DNA from: Elysia chlorotica
Lineage: Eukaryota; Mollusca; Gastropoda; Plakobranchidae
Assembly: GCA_003991915.1 (NCBI GenBank)
Contig: RQTK01000018.1
Span: 1-64,000, forward strand
Direction of reading: 5' to 3'
DNA: 64,000 nt
Each line of letters starts with the position of its first letter. Within the stretch, counting starts at the first letter, position 1. The position numbers were made by a program, and so were the translations under genes. The notes below the pieces were generated by a model, which saw only the letters and a program-made list of their open reading frames with translations, was not told the DNA's origin and made no database searches. Of the stretch, positions 10,992-24,069 are shown piece by piece.

Positions 10992-11450
10992 CAGCCAAGA
11001 ATGTCAGTATAGATACACCTGACTCATAACTTTTGTTAAAGTCATTTTTATATACATTGAAGTTTTAAGATGATTTTTTAAACTTACTTTCCTTTAAAAA
11101 ATATTTTTAGTATAATACGATTGTTTGAAACTATTAAAAAATGTTTGCTTCAATTTGATTTTTTTCGTAGTAGCCAAAACTGTAAATTTATACTGAAGTT
11201 ACTCATAACTTCAATATGGGTGAAAGAATGACAATGAGTTTAAGTGACATGTTTGATATACGTGTACAAAACAATTCCATGAAGTTTCTATCAAGCTTGA
11301 TTCGCGCAAACGTTCAATATTAAAAGTCAAGTTAAAGCATTTAAATGTCATTTATCCTACTTTTTATACCCAATCTAGGCACACATATCTATTAATCTCT
11401 TAAACGCATGGTTGTTTTTTTTAAGCGATTTTGTTTTTTTTGTTTTTTCA
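10992..11450. repeat. Dispersed repeat R, copy 2
   Basis: Diverged direct copy of 2372-2837. Beyond the shared T-rich end it continues into other sequence ('ttttcaatgacattttaagg') rather than block A. Confidence 0.7.
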
Positions 11451-11579
11451 ATGACATTTTAAGGATAGCGTACTATTAATACTCACTAATCTAGAGCACT
11501 AATTATGAGGGCACTAAATTCATTAACAGACCGCAGTGCCGCAGGTAAGGGACTGTACAGACGAAGGATTTTTTCCATG

Positions 11580-12320
11580 TCTATGTCCTTGGAATTATTT
11601 TGGTTCAGACAATGTGTACTTTTCGCAGATTCAAATATACACAAGCAAACGCATGTGTAGTTTACACTCTGTTTTTTAAGAATGTTCAGACGATGTAGAT
11701 TTTCCGAGTGTATATTTAGATGCGATGCGCACCGACTGTCACGTGATCTTGTTTGTATGACGGCATACAATAAAGATCAGAAACCTAGTTCTGCAAGCGA
11801 AGAAGAAGAACAATGGAGTGCCAGTGAAGAGGAAGATGCAATTGTTGCGCTGCTCTTACAATCTCTCCCAGCAAAACGGAAAAAGAGCAAGCAGAAAATT
11901 TTTTTAAATAGCCTGAAATTTTTATATCATACAAAATTGGCCGTTCCTCCAGACATTCTATAAAGGCTTCTGTGGTTTTGATGGTATAGGCAGTCACCAT
12001 GTTTATGTGTTTGTTTGGAACATCGCAGGTCACTGGGGTTCGCGCATGCACAGCGACCCCTTGATTGCATGTGTATATCAGAGTCAAACATACACATGCG
12101 AAACATACTGGTGTGAACACTCTGGTTTGGTGCATGCCGAAAACAGAGTGAAAAGTACACATGGTGAACGCTCTGGACGCTTGTGTATTTTTGACTCAGA
12201 TATACACATGCAAATTGGTTGCGCAGAGTGGTGTGAACAGAAAAAAAAATGTACACATCGAAAATACACGCGGAAAACATACTCATACTGGTGTGTACAC
12301 TCACTAACGGAGAGGTCAAG
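11580..12320. mobile_element. Inverted-repeat element with short acidic/basic ORF (DNA transposon remnant)
   Basis: The left arm ('caaatatacacaagcaaacg', 'catgtgtagtttacactctg') is repeated in inverted, diverged form in the right part ('gcttgtgtatttttgactca', 'gatatacacatgc'). The right part also carries several direct copies of a 'gtgtgaacactctgg'-like word. Between the arms, a plus-strand ORF (11682-11963) encodes an acidic stretch followed by DAIVALLLQSLPAKRKKSKQ. That layout resembles the N-terminus of PIF/Harbinger nucleases, but the resemblance is weak. Terminal repeats and a target-site duplication could not be fixed by eye. Confidence 0.4.
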
Positions 12321-12419
12321 TGACCCCTTCGTGACCCCCATTAAGATAAGGGGATCACGGCCACACACGCCTCGGCCTAGCTCGACTAAAATGCTGTTCT
12401 TAGAGCGCTGTGAAATATA

Positions 12420-14984
12420 ATCTTACACACAGGAGGGAGGAGTGGGGTAGTCAAAAGGTGCCAAAAAGTGTAACTGTAAGATTATATTTGAAACGCCCCT
12501 AGTTATATTTCCATGTTTTCCGAAAAAGTGGCATCCCCGTATTGAGTGATTTTGAATTAACAATCCATCAACATGCCATACATACCTTTGAGGTGAGTCC
12601 TTTCTCTGGCCCTGGAGAACCTTTATGATGCTCACCAAGCATGCAAATATTCATGTAGCTTTCTATTGTATTGAGCTTATCTAGCCTGGAAATTCCACTA
12701 TCAACAAAAAGGAAGATCATGGGGATCATCAGTTGGATGAAATAATCCATAGTGAGATCGTTTGCTTTTGGATTAAGCTCTGCAGAGTAAAAGAGACTGA
12801 TTTATTACTTTGACTGGTTAACAACTTTTTAAAATGTCATAACCATACAATTATCTATAAAAAAATGAATTTTATCCCAAGTAAAGTAGTTACGAAGTAA
12901 AGGGTAAAATGCTAAACTAGTAGTAGCAGTTATGATTAAGTTAAAGGTTATCAGTATTGCTATTATAGAAAACCTGCACTTGAACTCATAATGAAATGAA
13001 AAAGTATCTTTCAAGTTATTTCACAACTTTTTGCAATTGTCCACATTTAAGAACATCTAGCAGCTTTTATGATCCGATGTATACATCCTGAGATGATAGA
13101 TTAAATCTGTAGCAAGGTTCCTACCATGATACACCACTTATATGCCATTGTCTGAGCCTTACAAATCCAAATAAAAAATTCTTTTGAAGGTTCCAGAACA
13201 GTGTATCTTGATACCCCTAAATAGTACTAGTTTTACTGTCGCACTCTCACTAGAAAAAATTAATTCAACATTCAAAACATTTAAGATCTACAGAAAGTTG
13301 CCCTGTATATTTGATGATGATAATAAAGGGGAAGGTGTTACATGTGACAAGACCGGCAACGTCAATGATGGCATTGCCCACAGCATAGCTCTAAGATTTA
13401 ACTTACCTCTCAGCTAGTTCTCCTTGATAAGTGGGACACTCCTAGCACACATAGGGGGGTCAGGGAGGATTTTCACCTGTCTGGACAGGCTCTGAGAAGG
13501 TCCCTGAGGTGATAAATGGTCACAATTAATAAAGTAATATATTTTTTATCTACCGTTACTCGCTAACACTAACAGACATTTGGCGTGAAAAAAATTTTGT
13601 ATGACAGATTTTTTTCTTCCTAAGGTTTCATTAAGTCCTTTAGAATATATATATATATATTTCTTTTTTATTATGTATCAAAATCTAACTCAACAAACTT
13701 TATTTTCATCCTAAATCTGATCTAGCTTCATGAATCAGAATTTCGAAAAAAAATTTTAACTGCAGTGTGCCTCCATTTCATGGACTAACAGGAATCAATT
13801 TGTTGGAAAAGTTAAGTTCCAAAGAAAAGAATTAATGTAATTTTCTAGTTTACGCCGCTGGCAAAATGGGTGTACGGTACATCTAATGCAATGGGGTGGG
13901 GGAGAAAGACTCATCGCATAGGGAGAATGAGGAGGCTAGCCTTGTCACATATTGCCGACTAGCACATATATGTATGCAGTGTCCATGTTTACCGTATTTG
14001 TGTGCCCATTTGTGTCCGTGCCTAGCAACAGCGACAGGCTATGTATCAGGTAGACCAAGAGACGACAAGCAGCAAGGGATGGAGTGATTGATCAAAGAGC
14101 GATAATGGGAGGGGATAGGGTAGGGCGAGTGAAACTGAAACAAAGCAAATTGTGTGTGTGTGTGTGTGTGTGTGTGCAAGCCTGATAGATAGTGCTCACC
14201 ACAAAAAAAATCACACAATGTACCAATACTGTGTACAGGTTAGAATAGCCAGCCCAATGGATAATGAACTATGTACTGTATGCCTACTAAACTGTGTAAT
14301 CTAGGCCTGCAGCCAAGACAAACCAATCTTCATTGATTCAGAGCATTCACAGCAATTTAAGCCACACATGTTGCAAAGGGACTATTTTTTCTCATAGCAG
14401 CCGTTATAGATGTGTCATACCCCCTCTAAAAACACCACAATTATGTATAATTTTGACTTTCCCTTAATTTGGGGTAAAGGTTACTGGTCCCTGTATGTCG
14501 AATTATCAAGTATGCACCATAAATAAAGATCCATTTGATTTGCCTATCCCTATGTGTGTTGGATTCCAAAATCAATTTTTTGGGGGGTTCAATAACATTT
14601 TGTCATCATCAGGTTCTCAAAAGGATGTTTCATGTTTTAAGTTTGGCCAGGTTTATTTTATGTTTGTAAATATCTATATTTAGCCATATAAAAAAAGTGC
14701 GCACAATGTTCAAGCGAAAAGTTTTTAATTTTAACACACACAAAAACAAAAGAACAATCCTGAATAAAAGAAAGGAAATCCTGTTCTGTGTAGGCCTATA
14801 TGCACAGAAGAAAGCATCTTTCAAACAACACAAGAAAGACGAACAAGCCTTACAAGGAGTACTACCCACAGACGTCCTTCGAAACGCTAAAAACTTCAAT
14901 AATTATGTAAGTATGTATCAACAATTTTATTATATGTAGTTTAACACCTAGGCTACTTCACAATCATCAGTTATCCTTTTATCC
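12420..14984. other. Gene-free AT-rich interval
   Basis: No credible gene. It holds a short AT run near 13650 and the TG microsatellite listed separately. Confidence 0.4.
14151..14176. repeat. (TG)13 microsatellite
   Basis: Uninterrupted dinucleotide run. Confidence 0.95.
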
Positions 14985-15056
14985 CATAACTCACCAGCCC
15001 GTCCACAATAAAGATATAGTGCTGATGCTGAACGTTAAAACCAACTCAACTCAACC
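14985..15056 (+). repeat. SINE tail fragment
   Basis: Matches the 3' end of the SINE at 62893-63105: 'gtccacaataaagatatagt', 'gctgatgctgaacgttaaaa', 'ccaactcaactc'. Confidence 0.7.
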
Positions 15057-16079
15057 TCTTATCAACCTAAACTTTCTGTGTGTTTGATGGGCAGTCTCCG
15101 CTGTAAGTTGTGCATTCTGATCTATCCATTATCACACCCCAAAAAGGCCATTACATCAGTTAAATCACTCTCCACATCTTAAGGCTAACCCCATAGGCAA
15201 GCTAGCAGTTGTGTGTTAAGTCTTAAATTTTGGAGGATTTTACGTACCATACAAGCAATATATTTTGTTTATATGATGCATCTTAGTAAGCAGAAACAAG
15301 CAGCAACTGTGGGTTATACTTCACAAATAAATATCAAAAGGTTCACAATTGAAAATTCATGTTTATAAAGATCTTGATAACTTATTAAGTCATACTAACA
15401 TCTTCTCAGAGAAGACTGATTAAAAAATCAATTTTTTTGGTTTGAATGAAGACTTTTACTTCATTTAACGAGAGAAAACAATAAACTGATAAGTACATAT
15501 ATTAGCCAGTGGGCGATCAAATTGGCTTGATGGGCGGAATTCGAGGGGTGGGTGGGTAGGATTCGATTACATCGGAGTCAGTCAACCTGTGAAGAGAGAG
15601 AGAGAGAAAGAGAGAGGGAGAGAGAGAGAGGCAGACAGACAGAGCAAGCGAGTGTGAGAGACAGAGATAGTTTCAATTGCAGGTATTGCTTAACAGATCA
15701 ATTTAACGTGCTTGTGTACGTTTGTCCCCACCCCCTTCCCCGCCCGCATAACAACCCAGGTCCAAAAAAACACTATTTACAATTGAATACAACGAAATCT
15801 GTCTTTATGAATCAAACAAATCATGCCAATACATGTACAATAAAAAAAATTTTTAAAAAGGCAGGGAGTACAGCTGGTAGGTATTTTATACAAATTTAAT
15901 TTTTTTTTTTTTAATAACAAAAAGACGGAGTACAACTGACAGGCATTAAAAAAGCCGCATTTTATTCAATTTTAATGATCGATTCCGGCCGCCCACCCAT
16001 TTGATCGTCCATAGGCTAGGGACCACAAAAATCAAGGAGTGCCGAGCTTTGGTTATATATCCAGATGAAAAAAAACCTA
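15057..16079. other. Gene-free interval with GA-rich tract
   Basis: A GA-rich simple repeat covers about 15592-15665. The rest is AT-rich DNA with no coding signal. Confidence 0.5.
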
Positions 16080-17115
16080 GATTCTAGATCTAGATCTAGA
16101 CTAGATCTTACCTACGAGTTCACAACAAATGGTCCGAGCCATGAAGTACTCTGCATCTAGATCTCTAGATTCATCTAGATCTAGATCTAGATCGTAATAT
16201 ATAACATAAATCGGTATATATTGATATAGACTAAAAATTCTAATAATTTTTAAAACCAGTGTATCATTGTATGTACCTGAGGGCGGCTTGCTGAGTCGTT
16301 GGCTTTGCTGCGAGAGCAGTAAGCTTAGTGCAGAAATTGCCGCGTGCGGACGCAGTTTCACATTCTCTAGGAGGGATCCGCAAAACAATGATTTAGACCG
16401 CGACCAAGGCGTCCTTGACCCCGACCATAGATCTATAAATAGCACGAGACCCGACTAACCTAAATACGAAAATAACAACCGGAGTGAATAACGCGAAACG
16501 GAATAAACTAATAAAAAAATACTCAGAAGTTCGATCCCTTCCTCGTCACTGCAATTTATTAAACTAAAGATTTTGATGAAGATGTAAGAGTGAATCTATT
16601 TTTATCAATTTGACTCCCAGCGATCTAGATTCTAATCTACCAAAGAATTTGATAATCTAGAGATCTAGATCTGGGTATCATGAATAACACAGGAGGCCTA
16701 TCAAATAAAATCTGACAATTTGTATCCTGCTAGAATAAAAGCTCTAGGTTGTTCATCTAGATATATGGAATAGATATATTTATACTAGATCTAGATCTAG
16801 ATCTAGTAACATTTTATTTCTTTATATAAGGTACAAAATTTTTGGGCCCGATGTGTAAAATCCTTCCGTAATTTATATCTTGCCTACATTCTACGTTCCA
16901 ATCGAAAATCAAGATTCTAGGATTTTAGGCTAACATTTACATAGAAAGATTGTTATATATATTGTATTGACCTAGACCTAATATAGTAATAATCATATTT
17001 TAATTTATATAGCATTTAAAGGTTTCAGTCACCATCCATATAGGCCTACATATGTACACTGCAAGACTTGCATAGATTTATATCCAAGATCTACTCTAGA
17101 TCTAGATCTAGTAGC
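16080..17115. repeat. TAGATC hexamer-rich region
   Basis: Short arrays of overlapping (TAGATC)n occur at about 16082-16105, 16155-16192, 16655-16672, 16785-16807 and 17095-17113. A GC- and CpG-richer island lies between about 16270 and 16500, and the word TATAAATA occurs near 16434. No gene could be tied to it. Confidence 0.6.
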
Positions 17116-18707
17116 CTGGGTGTTATCTTGAGAATTTAAAGATGCAGGTGGGGTATTGCAAAATCACTGCAGTGCCGATCAAGACATTATTGTAACTAGA
17201 TCTAGCAATCTTTGTCTTCCCTTTCAGTGTTTCTCTGTGTTGCGCAGTCACATGAATGAAGCCTGATGTTGCAATTTTGCACAGCATCGTCATTATTTGA
17301 CCAACTGTTTCAAAATCTAAAGTAGGAGCTAGAAATCATGTATACATCATGATATAAAGCAGCAGAGGTGGACTTCCACACCGGCAGCTGGATGAATAGG
17401 CTATTGACAATGAGTCTGGCAGCCAGACAAAGGTGCTTTAATCTAGGTACATGTATTTACTTTAAGTTTAACACTAATTTCTAAACTTGGATGTCAAATC
17501 TCAATGGAAAAAAAGACATAACTTGGGAAATGTGAGATAGCTAGGCAAAATTTCCAATAGAACAAAAATGCCATAATTATATTATTTGGGGTGGAGCTAA
17601 AACCCTCTATAACATCTATTCAAACCGCCCTTTACCTTAGCGGTATTGGCAAAAGGTCTACAATGTCAAACGTTTAAAAATCTGTGTGCAATCTTTGAAA
17701 TAAAGTGAGTTGCATTGCTATATTCAGGCTACCAAGTACCATTAGAAAAAAATGTGTAAGAAGATGATAAAATTTAATGTACCAATAAAACATTTTCAAA
17801 ATCACTTTTGTATTGATACTGAACAAAACTCTCTTTACTGTAAATGACTGTTTGTCCAAATTAATAAAATGTATAGGCCCATATAAATAAATATATGTAA
17901 TAGTGAATTATTTAAACATCCAAATCATGGTATCAAAGGCTATTAAATATAAAAAAAACTAAACTGCAAAAAAAAGAACATGTATAATTAATTACTCTTT
18001 CTTTTTCCTAAAATCATATAAGCCAATAATAAAATTAAAGAAAAATACTGCTGTTTCTAAAAAAAAAAAAAAAAAAGGCACATATTTAAGCTCTGTATGC
18101 AAGGCCTTGATCTAAATGAAAATTTGTCAATTGTGTTTCTAGTGCATATTGACAAACACAACTTTGCACTCATTCATATTTTAGAAATGAATATTTTACA
18201 TGATACTGTGCCTCAATGTTGTCTTTTTGTTGTTGTGTTTACTTATGGCATAAAATATTAGTAAAGTACTGTACTTTTTTCAAATATTACCTTTCCATTT
18301 AAATGCTGTGAGTGTGAAGATATGATTCTTTTTAAGGCGTGTTTGTATTGCAGGCTAAACTTTCTTTTTTTTTTCAGAATTAGAACAACAAACTAAATAA
18401 TTATACTATTTGATTACAGGGCTACAGCTATCATAAACTGTTTTATTGCCATGCCCCTGCAATTTTCATCTCTGCAGAACTATGGCTTTAAAATGTATTC
18501 TTTCCACAAACAAAATTACAATATTCATGCATGAGCTTTCTTTTTTTCTCTTCCTGTGTTTCTCTATTAAATGAACTGCCGCAGAGCCGAGCATTGATCT
18601 CTCAATTGGAGGGTCCTCTGTAAGAAACCCACAGTTGGTCAATATTTTATTTGTTTGTATAATGTCACTAGCTAAGACAAGAGCACACATCTACCTGGTC
18701 TGTCTCC
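17116..18707. other. Gene-free AT-rich interval
   Basis: Nothing recognised beyond A-runs, for example near 18060-18077. Confidence 0.4.
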
Positions 18708-18786
18708 CTTTTGCAGCACCTAAAATTTTCAGATGTTAATTGTATGTCGTTTCCACAATAAAGCATATAATAGTGATGACATCAAA
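18708..18786 (+). repeat. Diverged SINE body/tail fragment
   Basis: 'gcagcacctaaaattttcag' to 'ccacaataaagcatataata' aligns with the SINE body further right, but with many changes. It is older than the neighbouring copy. Confidence 0.5.
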
Positions 18787-18884
18787 CAACAAACTGGATA
18801 ACCAAGATGGAGTTTGTGCCCGTACAGATCAGGGTTGCTAACTTCAAGTGAGTTTACATCTCGGTGCTGGCTCTCCTCTACTGT

Positions 18885-19012
18885 TATCGACTGACAAGGG
18901 AGTCGTGGTAGCCCAGCCCAGTCTCTTGCGTGGCAGCACATAAAATTGTCAGACGTCAGTCTTGGGGCCTGTCCACAATATAGCCTATATAGTGCTGAAT
19001 GCATCAAAACCG
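18885..19012 (+). repeat. SINE fragment, copy 2
   Basis: Shares 'ggcagcacataaaattgtca', 'gacgtcagtcttggggcctg' and 'tccacaatatagcctatata' with the copy at 62893-63105. The tRNA-like head is missing or unrecognisable. Confidence 0.7.
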
Positions 19013-20655
19013 GAGGACCAGAGAGCCCCTATTCAACAATTTGGAAGGTTTGCTGATGTATTCAGAGAGCTTTGTGAGACGTGTCATAAACACTACCTGT
19101 GAATGTGATATTCTAGTACCTAGAGGAGACCAAGAAAATCGATGCCTAGAGGAGACCAAGAAAATGGATGCTGTGTCCAGTGGACAAATATGTGATGTAT
19201 CTACAAAGGAATCAAAACATTTCCTTCTTGTCTCTTTAAAATTGACTTTTGAAGCTTATTAAAAATATCAAATTTTATCGCTTTTCACAAATTATTGTGA
19301 TTTTGGGTTCTCTGAAAGTGAAATTCATAAGACATGATTTATCTCAACCTATTTCAATGTATAGAACTGTAAATTATCTACAATTTGATATATAATTTGT
19401 TCATGTACTATTTCAAAGTGATTTTTTATGATTTTTTTTAAATTGCTGATTTTCACTAATTTCAGAATTTTTGTCTCCCTTGCTAAAATATTGCGATAGC
19501 AACTTTGGACCATGTTTGAGGTTCTAAATAAAGTGTTTATTATTATTTTGACCCTCTGAAAAAAATTGAGCTTATTGTTGGTTATATAGAGAGTGTGTTC
19601 AGAGAATTGTGAGTATGTGTGTTGGTTATTTTTTTTACGGGGAGTCTCCGAAAACGAGATTTTTCACATTTTGCGCATAACACTTATTTTAAATATTTGA
19701 AAAATTCATAACTTTCCTTAAAATTGTACCACATGCATAAATTTGGTATTATTTTAATCAGAATAACAAGTCCTATGCACTCATGCATGAAAGGATAAAA
19801 TATGGTGACTTTGAAATTTTGGTTTGGACTACCTTCAGACCGTCCGACCCTGTCGCGTGCATGCATACGACACTCCGTCGTTAGCAAGACGTATGCGCGC
19901 TGACGACAGATTGGATCGTGTAATTAGTTTACTTTAGAAATTTAATTAAGTTGAAGTAAGATTTAGATACGTTTTGTGTACATTTCACCTCTCATCAGTC
20001 TTGGGGTGAGCATCAGAGTCTGTGGACTTGTACAGCAGCTGTACTTGTTGAACACTGGAAATGAATCACCTACAACACAGGTACCGGTACAGGCTCATCT
20101 GAATTCCAATAAATAAAACTTTAACATACATACATCTACATGTACTGGTAGTTCTATCTACGCCCTGCCTCCAGAGAACTATTAACACTTAATAATAGTG
20201 ATACTGATACAATAGCATTAGATCTAGCAAAATAAGTAGCTTGACTTTTTAAAAGAAGTCCAACTTTAAATGCAAGGTGGGCATTTTCACTTTCCAAGAC
20301 GTAACTTCATTAATCATAATTCACATTTATTTAAATTAATGATAAAATCATTGTTCCAGCAGCCGCAAATAGCAAATATACGGTGGCAAAATTAATTTTG
20401 GCCTAGGACGCAAAAAATCGCACATTTCCCGTTTTTAATTTTAGTTTTACGGAATCTCATTAAATACAAACCTAAACATACACTTAATAATACATAGCAA
20501 GTTTTGTTCATAAGTTCAACTTCACAACCCACAAAATACATGTAGTTTCAAAAGACTATACGGTACTACTTTGACTAGGTGTAATGTATACAAAATTGCC
20601 TACGTGTACATAATTTACAATTACATCTTTAAAAAACATTTGATTCCGGGGGTAA
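19013..20655. other. Gene-free interval
   Basis: AT-rich. A local near-duplication 'cctagaggagaccaagaaaa' occurs at about 19120 and 19144. No gene recognised. Confidence 0.4.
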
Positions 20656-21009
20656 TTATAAATAATGATATTGATAGTCATTGGTAGTCGTTTTAGTACT
20701 CATAGCTTTCTCCCCCGGGAGTAGAAATAAAGCTCCCCCAATGGCATCTCTCTCTCGATCATTCCGTTGGTTCACTTCTCTAAGTTCTAGTTCTACTTCT
20801 ACCGGTACTTCTTCCTCTCTCTCGATCATTATTTTCTTTCTAGCTCGCTCTTTTCTGTTTTCAAATGTCACTTTATTGTCAGGTTTAAATAAAAGTTTAC
20901 GGACTATTCTTCCTCTCCTGGCTATTTTCTCGATCCCCTTTTTTGCCTGTCTTCTTGTTTTATTTCTCAGCCTCACTACAAATTTTTGACCCCTCCATCT
21001 CGACTAAAT
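20656..21009 (-). CDS. Unrecognised highly charged ORF (low confidence)
   Basis: A minus-strand open frame of over 100 codons runs from a TAG at about 21008 down to 20656. It encodes an Arg/Lys-rich half (RNKTRRQAKKGIEKIARRGR) followed by an acidic Glu-rich half (IEREEEVPVEVELELREVN). It has no ATG near its upstream end. A possible splice acceptor (ATTTATTTAG) coincides with that upstream stop, so it could be an exon, but no partner exon was found. The composition could also come from local GA/CT-rich sequence. I do not recognise a family. Confidence 0.15.
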
Positions 21010-21968
21010 AAATTATACATTGGGCGTGATTCGCTAGTAGTACATGTAGTACTAGTACAGTAGTAGTAGTCCAATGTCTATTTAGTCAAGGGAAGCAACC
21101 TATGATGTTTTAATATGAGTTACGTCCCCTTTTTTGGACATTTTCTTCCTCTCACAAAAAAAATCACTGTATTATGTATATAATACTAGGGCCTAACGGT
21201 ACATTGTATATGAAATATTGTTTTTTAATGAGCTCTGCTGTAACGGCACTCTGAAAAAAGTCACGTTTGATACAGCTACTTGCAATGTAGGGAGACTAAA
21301 ATTTCCTGTAACTGTAAAAACTCATTTTGTTAGTGGGATTGTAAATGTAATGGATATACATGTAGATGTACACACAAAACAGGTCGCTGGGTTCACACAA
21401 TCACAGAGGCACCGCCGATGAAGTAGGACAGTTGAATGTTTTTTTACGCTCATGTTGGCAAATTTTGGCATTTCTCAATTTGACAAATTTTCCCATTTTT
21501 GTGAGTGGCAAATCTTTGCACCAACTGCATTATTAGTATATTTATTACTATTAAAGTATTATTAGATAAATTACACACTGTATAAGTCACATCGTTTGTC
21601 AGACCTAGCCTAAGAATAAGATAAACAAGTACATGTATAGACCATTGTGTCATAGGCTGGTCCGACATATTGCTGTGTACGGGTTGATTCAATTTGATTG
21701 ACTTTAAGTTTAAATTTTATTAGTTTTATTTTATTTTGGGGAACTAAGCTCTCTCCCACCTCCCGCTGTATCCAAGCTCACCATTTCCATGTCCCGTTAA
21801 ACTTAAACCCGAGCACAAGTCTAATCAAGTAACACTAACACTAGAAAAAAAACGGGGATTCTTGCAATGTCCTGCTACATAGCGATGGTCACGCTGCAGC
21901 GAGCTCAGTTGTACTTGTTCAACAGTATGCACGACTGCATCTATATGTAGGCCTACAACAAGTACAAC
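21010..21968. other. Gene-free interval
   Basis: Contains a GTAGTA-type trinucleotide tract near 21035-21070 and AT-rich DNA. No gene recognised. Confidence 0.4.
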
Positions 21969-24036
21969 CAGACCTGCCAACCTAAATTTTCTCTTGGACT
22001 TGAAGTACATGTGTAGCAGACCTGCCAACCTAAATTTTCTGGAACTTGGTAGTAATAAAAAGTCGGAAACATAGACACGCGGTGTGAGACTCCTTGATAA
22101 ACTTAAACGGTAAAACCTAAAAAGAAAATTTATAAGCTGACATAATACCACTGCTTCTTACATGGATATAAAGGTAAAAAATTAAATGCATTACCTCTTG
22201 ATGTTTATAAAAAGAGATAATCACATGACTCCAAGCCCAAAGAGGTTTGGAGGAGTATAGATAATGAATTTAGTAAAATTAATTAAATAAAGGACCACTA
22301 GTGGTGAATTGAAAATTAAATATGGTTGATGGGTGCACAAATTGTGAAACTGTTTTTTTTTTTTTAAACAAAAAATATTTAATCAGGAAAAAATACTAGA
22401 TTTAATTAACCATGGAGATACATGTGTATGAAAGGAGACTTTCTTTTTACATACCCTCTAACAAAGGTATATGTCATTGAGAGTCAAAGATAAATACAAT
22501 TAACTGTTAATGAGCCTTAGCAATGTAAAAGAAAACATCGATTTGTAAATTCAACTTTTCAGTTATTGAATCTAGAGTAAAAAATCGAGATCTAGATAAT
22601 CTTGATAACAGATAATCTTCCTTTAGACAAACTGTGAATCATTAACCTGTCAGTGCTACATGGCAAAGCCTTCAGAATGTCTTGAAAATTAATTTCCTAT
22701 TAGATTCTAAAGAAGAAACAAAGTTCTTAGTATCTGTGTACTTGTTTCAAGTGAACGACATAATAGCCTACTTGGGCTTCATTTCGGTTAAAACGATCAA
22801 CACTAGAAACCCCGCTTTCTCCCTATTCATTGCTAATAGTACTAGATCTGGATCTAGTGAACAATCTGTCACTACAATGTACATACATTTTGTACTTTCT
22901 GTTTCGTTTTCATCGTGATTTTTGACTGGTGCATTGAACATTTTTTTCTGTTGATTCTAAGAAAATTGTTGCTTGGGGGTTATAAACGAAGCTTTTTATA
23001 ATTTATTTTAAAATTTTTAAGTAAAAATTTTTATGATGGTGAGAAATTAATTTCTCTTCGTAAGTTCTTCTGTTCAATTTTATGTACAATTTTTTCGTCT
23101 TTTTTTTTTTGTTGCATGAATATCTTTGGTTTTATAGGGAAAGTTTTAGTTCTATCCGTCTACAACTAGGCTTTTTTTATTATACGTGGACAGGGGCGTG
23201 TGATGTCCAACCTGTCATGTGTCATCAAGCGATGGATAAACAAGAAAGGCAACCTTCGATGCAGATTGGTGGCTTCTGCATCCCTACCTCAGATTATTGC
23301 GAGCATAAAAGGGCCACACTCTAAAATCTGAGGCGGGGTCACTCCTTCCAAGGTACCTTATCGCTTGCATGTGGGCGCAACATGCACATCCCTATGCACT
23401 GACCACAAGCACCAGTGACATAGAGTCGGGTCATAGACCACAGGAACATGAAGCACCGTGACTGATTACTACTTGTACTACCAGTGATATACTTTTCCAG
23501 TTAGGTAATAAGAACCTTATTTTAGCCCACATCACTTTTAATTGAAATTTTATATGATATACGATGGCGAGTTCCTTACTTTCTTTAACTTACATTGGTC
23601 ACTGTCAAAACATTGATCAATGCTAATTGATGCTTTGCGATGCAGACATCAACTTTGTTTTACTAACTTTTACACTATTGAACACAACCCAAACGAAAAA
23701 CAAATACCGGACGCTAGTATACATAAAGCTGACTATCGATATGCGGTAAATCAAAGTATAAAACTAGTGGTAATAGTATTGAAAAAGTGAAAACGAAAGT
23801 ACTTCATAATCGAACAGGTAATATCGATAGTGTGTATGAAGTTTATTTTCTTTGTACCATATCTGAACCAGTGGCTTCAACAGTTAAAGTTATGGTTATA
23901 GATCGTACTTTTTTCAACTCGGCGTTATATTATTATTACAATGACTGGTCGTAATATGTTAAGGATCGGGCGTAAAGCGTAATTTGCCGCGTTTGAGCGT
24001 AATAAATTACGCCCAAAGCGTAATGTTGGCAGGTCT

Positions 24037-24037
<1 letters not shown>
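21969..24037. mobile_element. DNA element with CAGACCTGCCAAC termini, copy 1
   Basis: The left end CAGACCTGCCAACC (21969, repeated at 22017 by a 48-bp tandem duplication) is the inverted complement of the right end GTTGGCAGGTCTG (24025-24037). The body matches 24200-25250 and 27655-27754. Relative to copy 2 it carries about 545 extra bp (about 22643-23187). No transposase ORF is visible, so it is non-autonomous. hAT-like termini are likely, but I see no target-site duplication, and the right end runs into a T30 tract. Confidence 0.65.

Positions 24038-24067
<30 letters not shown>
24038..24067. repeat. Poly-T tract (30 nt)
   Basis: Uninterrupted T run immediately after the right terminus of the element. 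Confidence 0.95.

Positions 24068-24069
<2 letters not shown>

Noticed and set aside
15552..15899. 115-codon plus-strand ORF with (RE)n
   Set aside because: Produced by the GA-rich simple repeat; the rest has no protein character.
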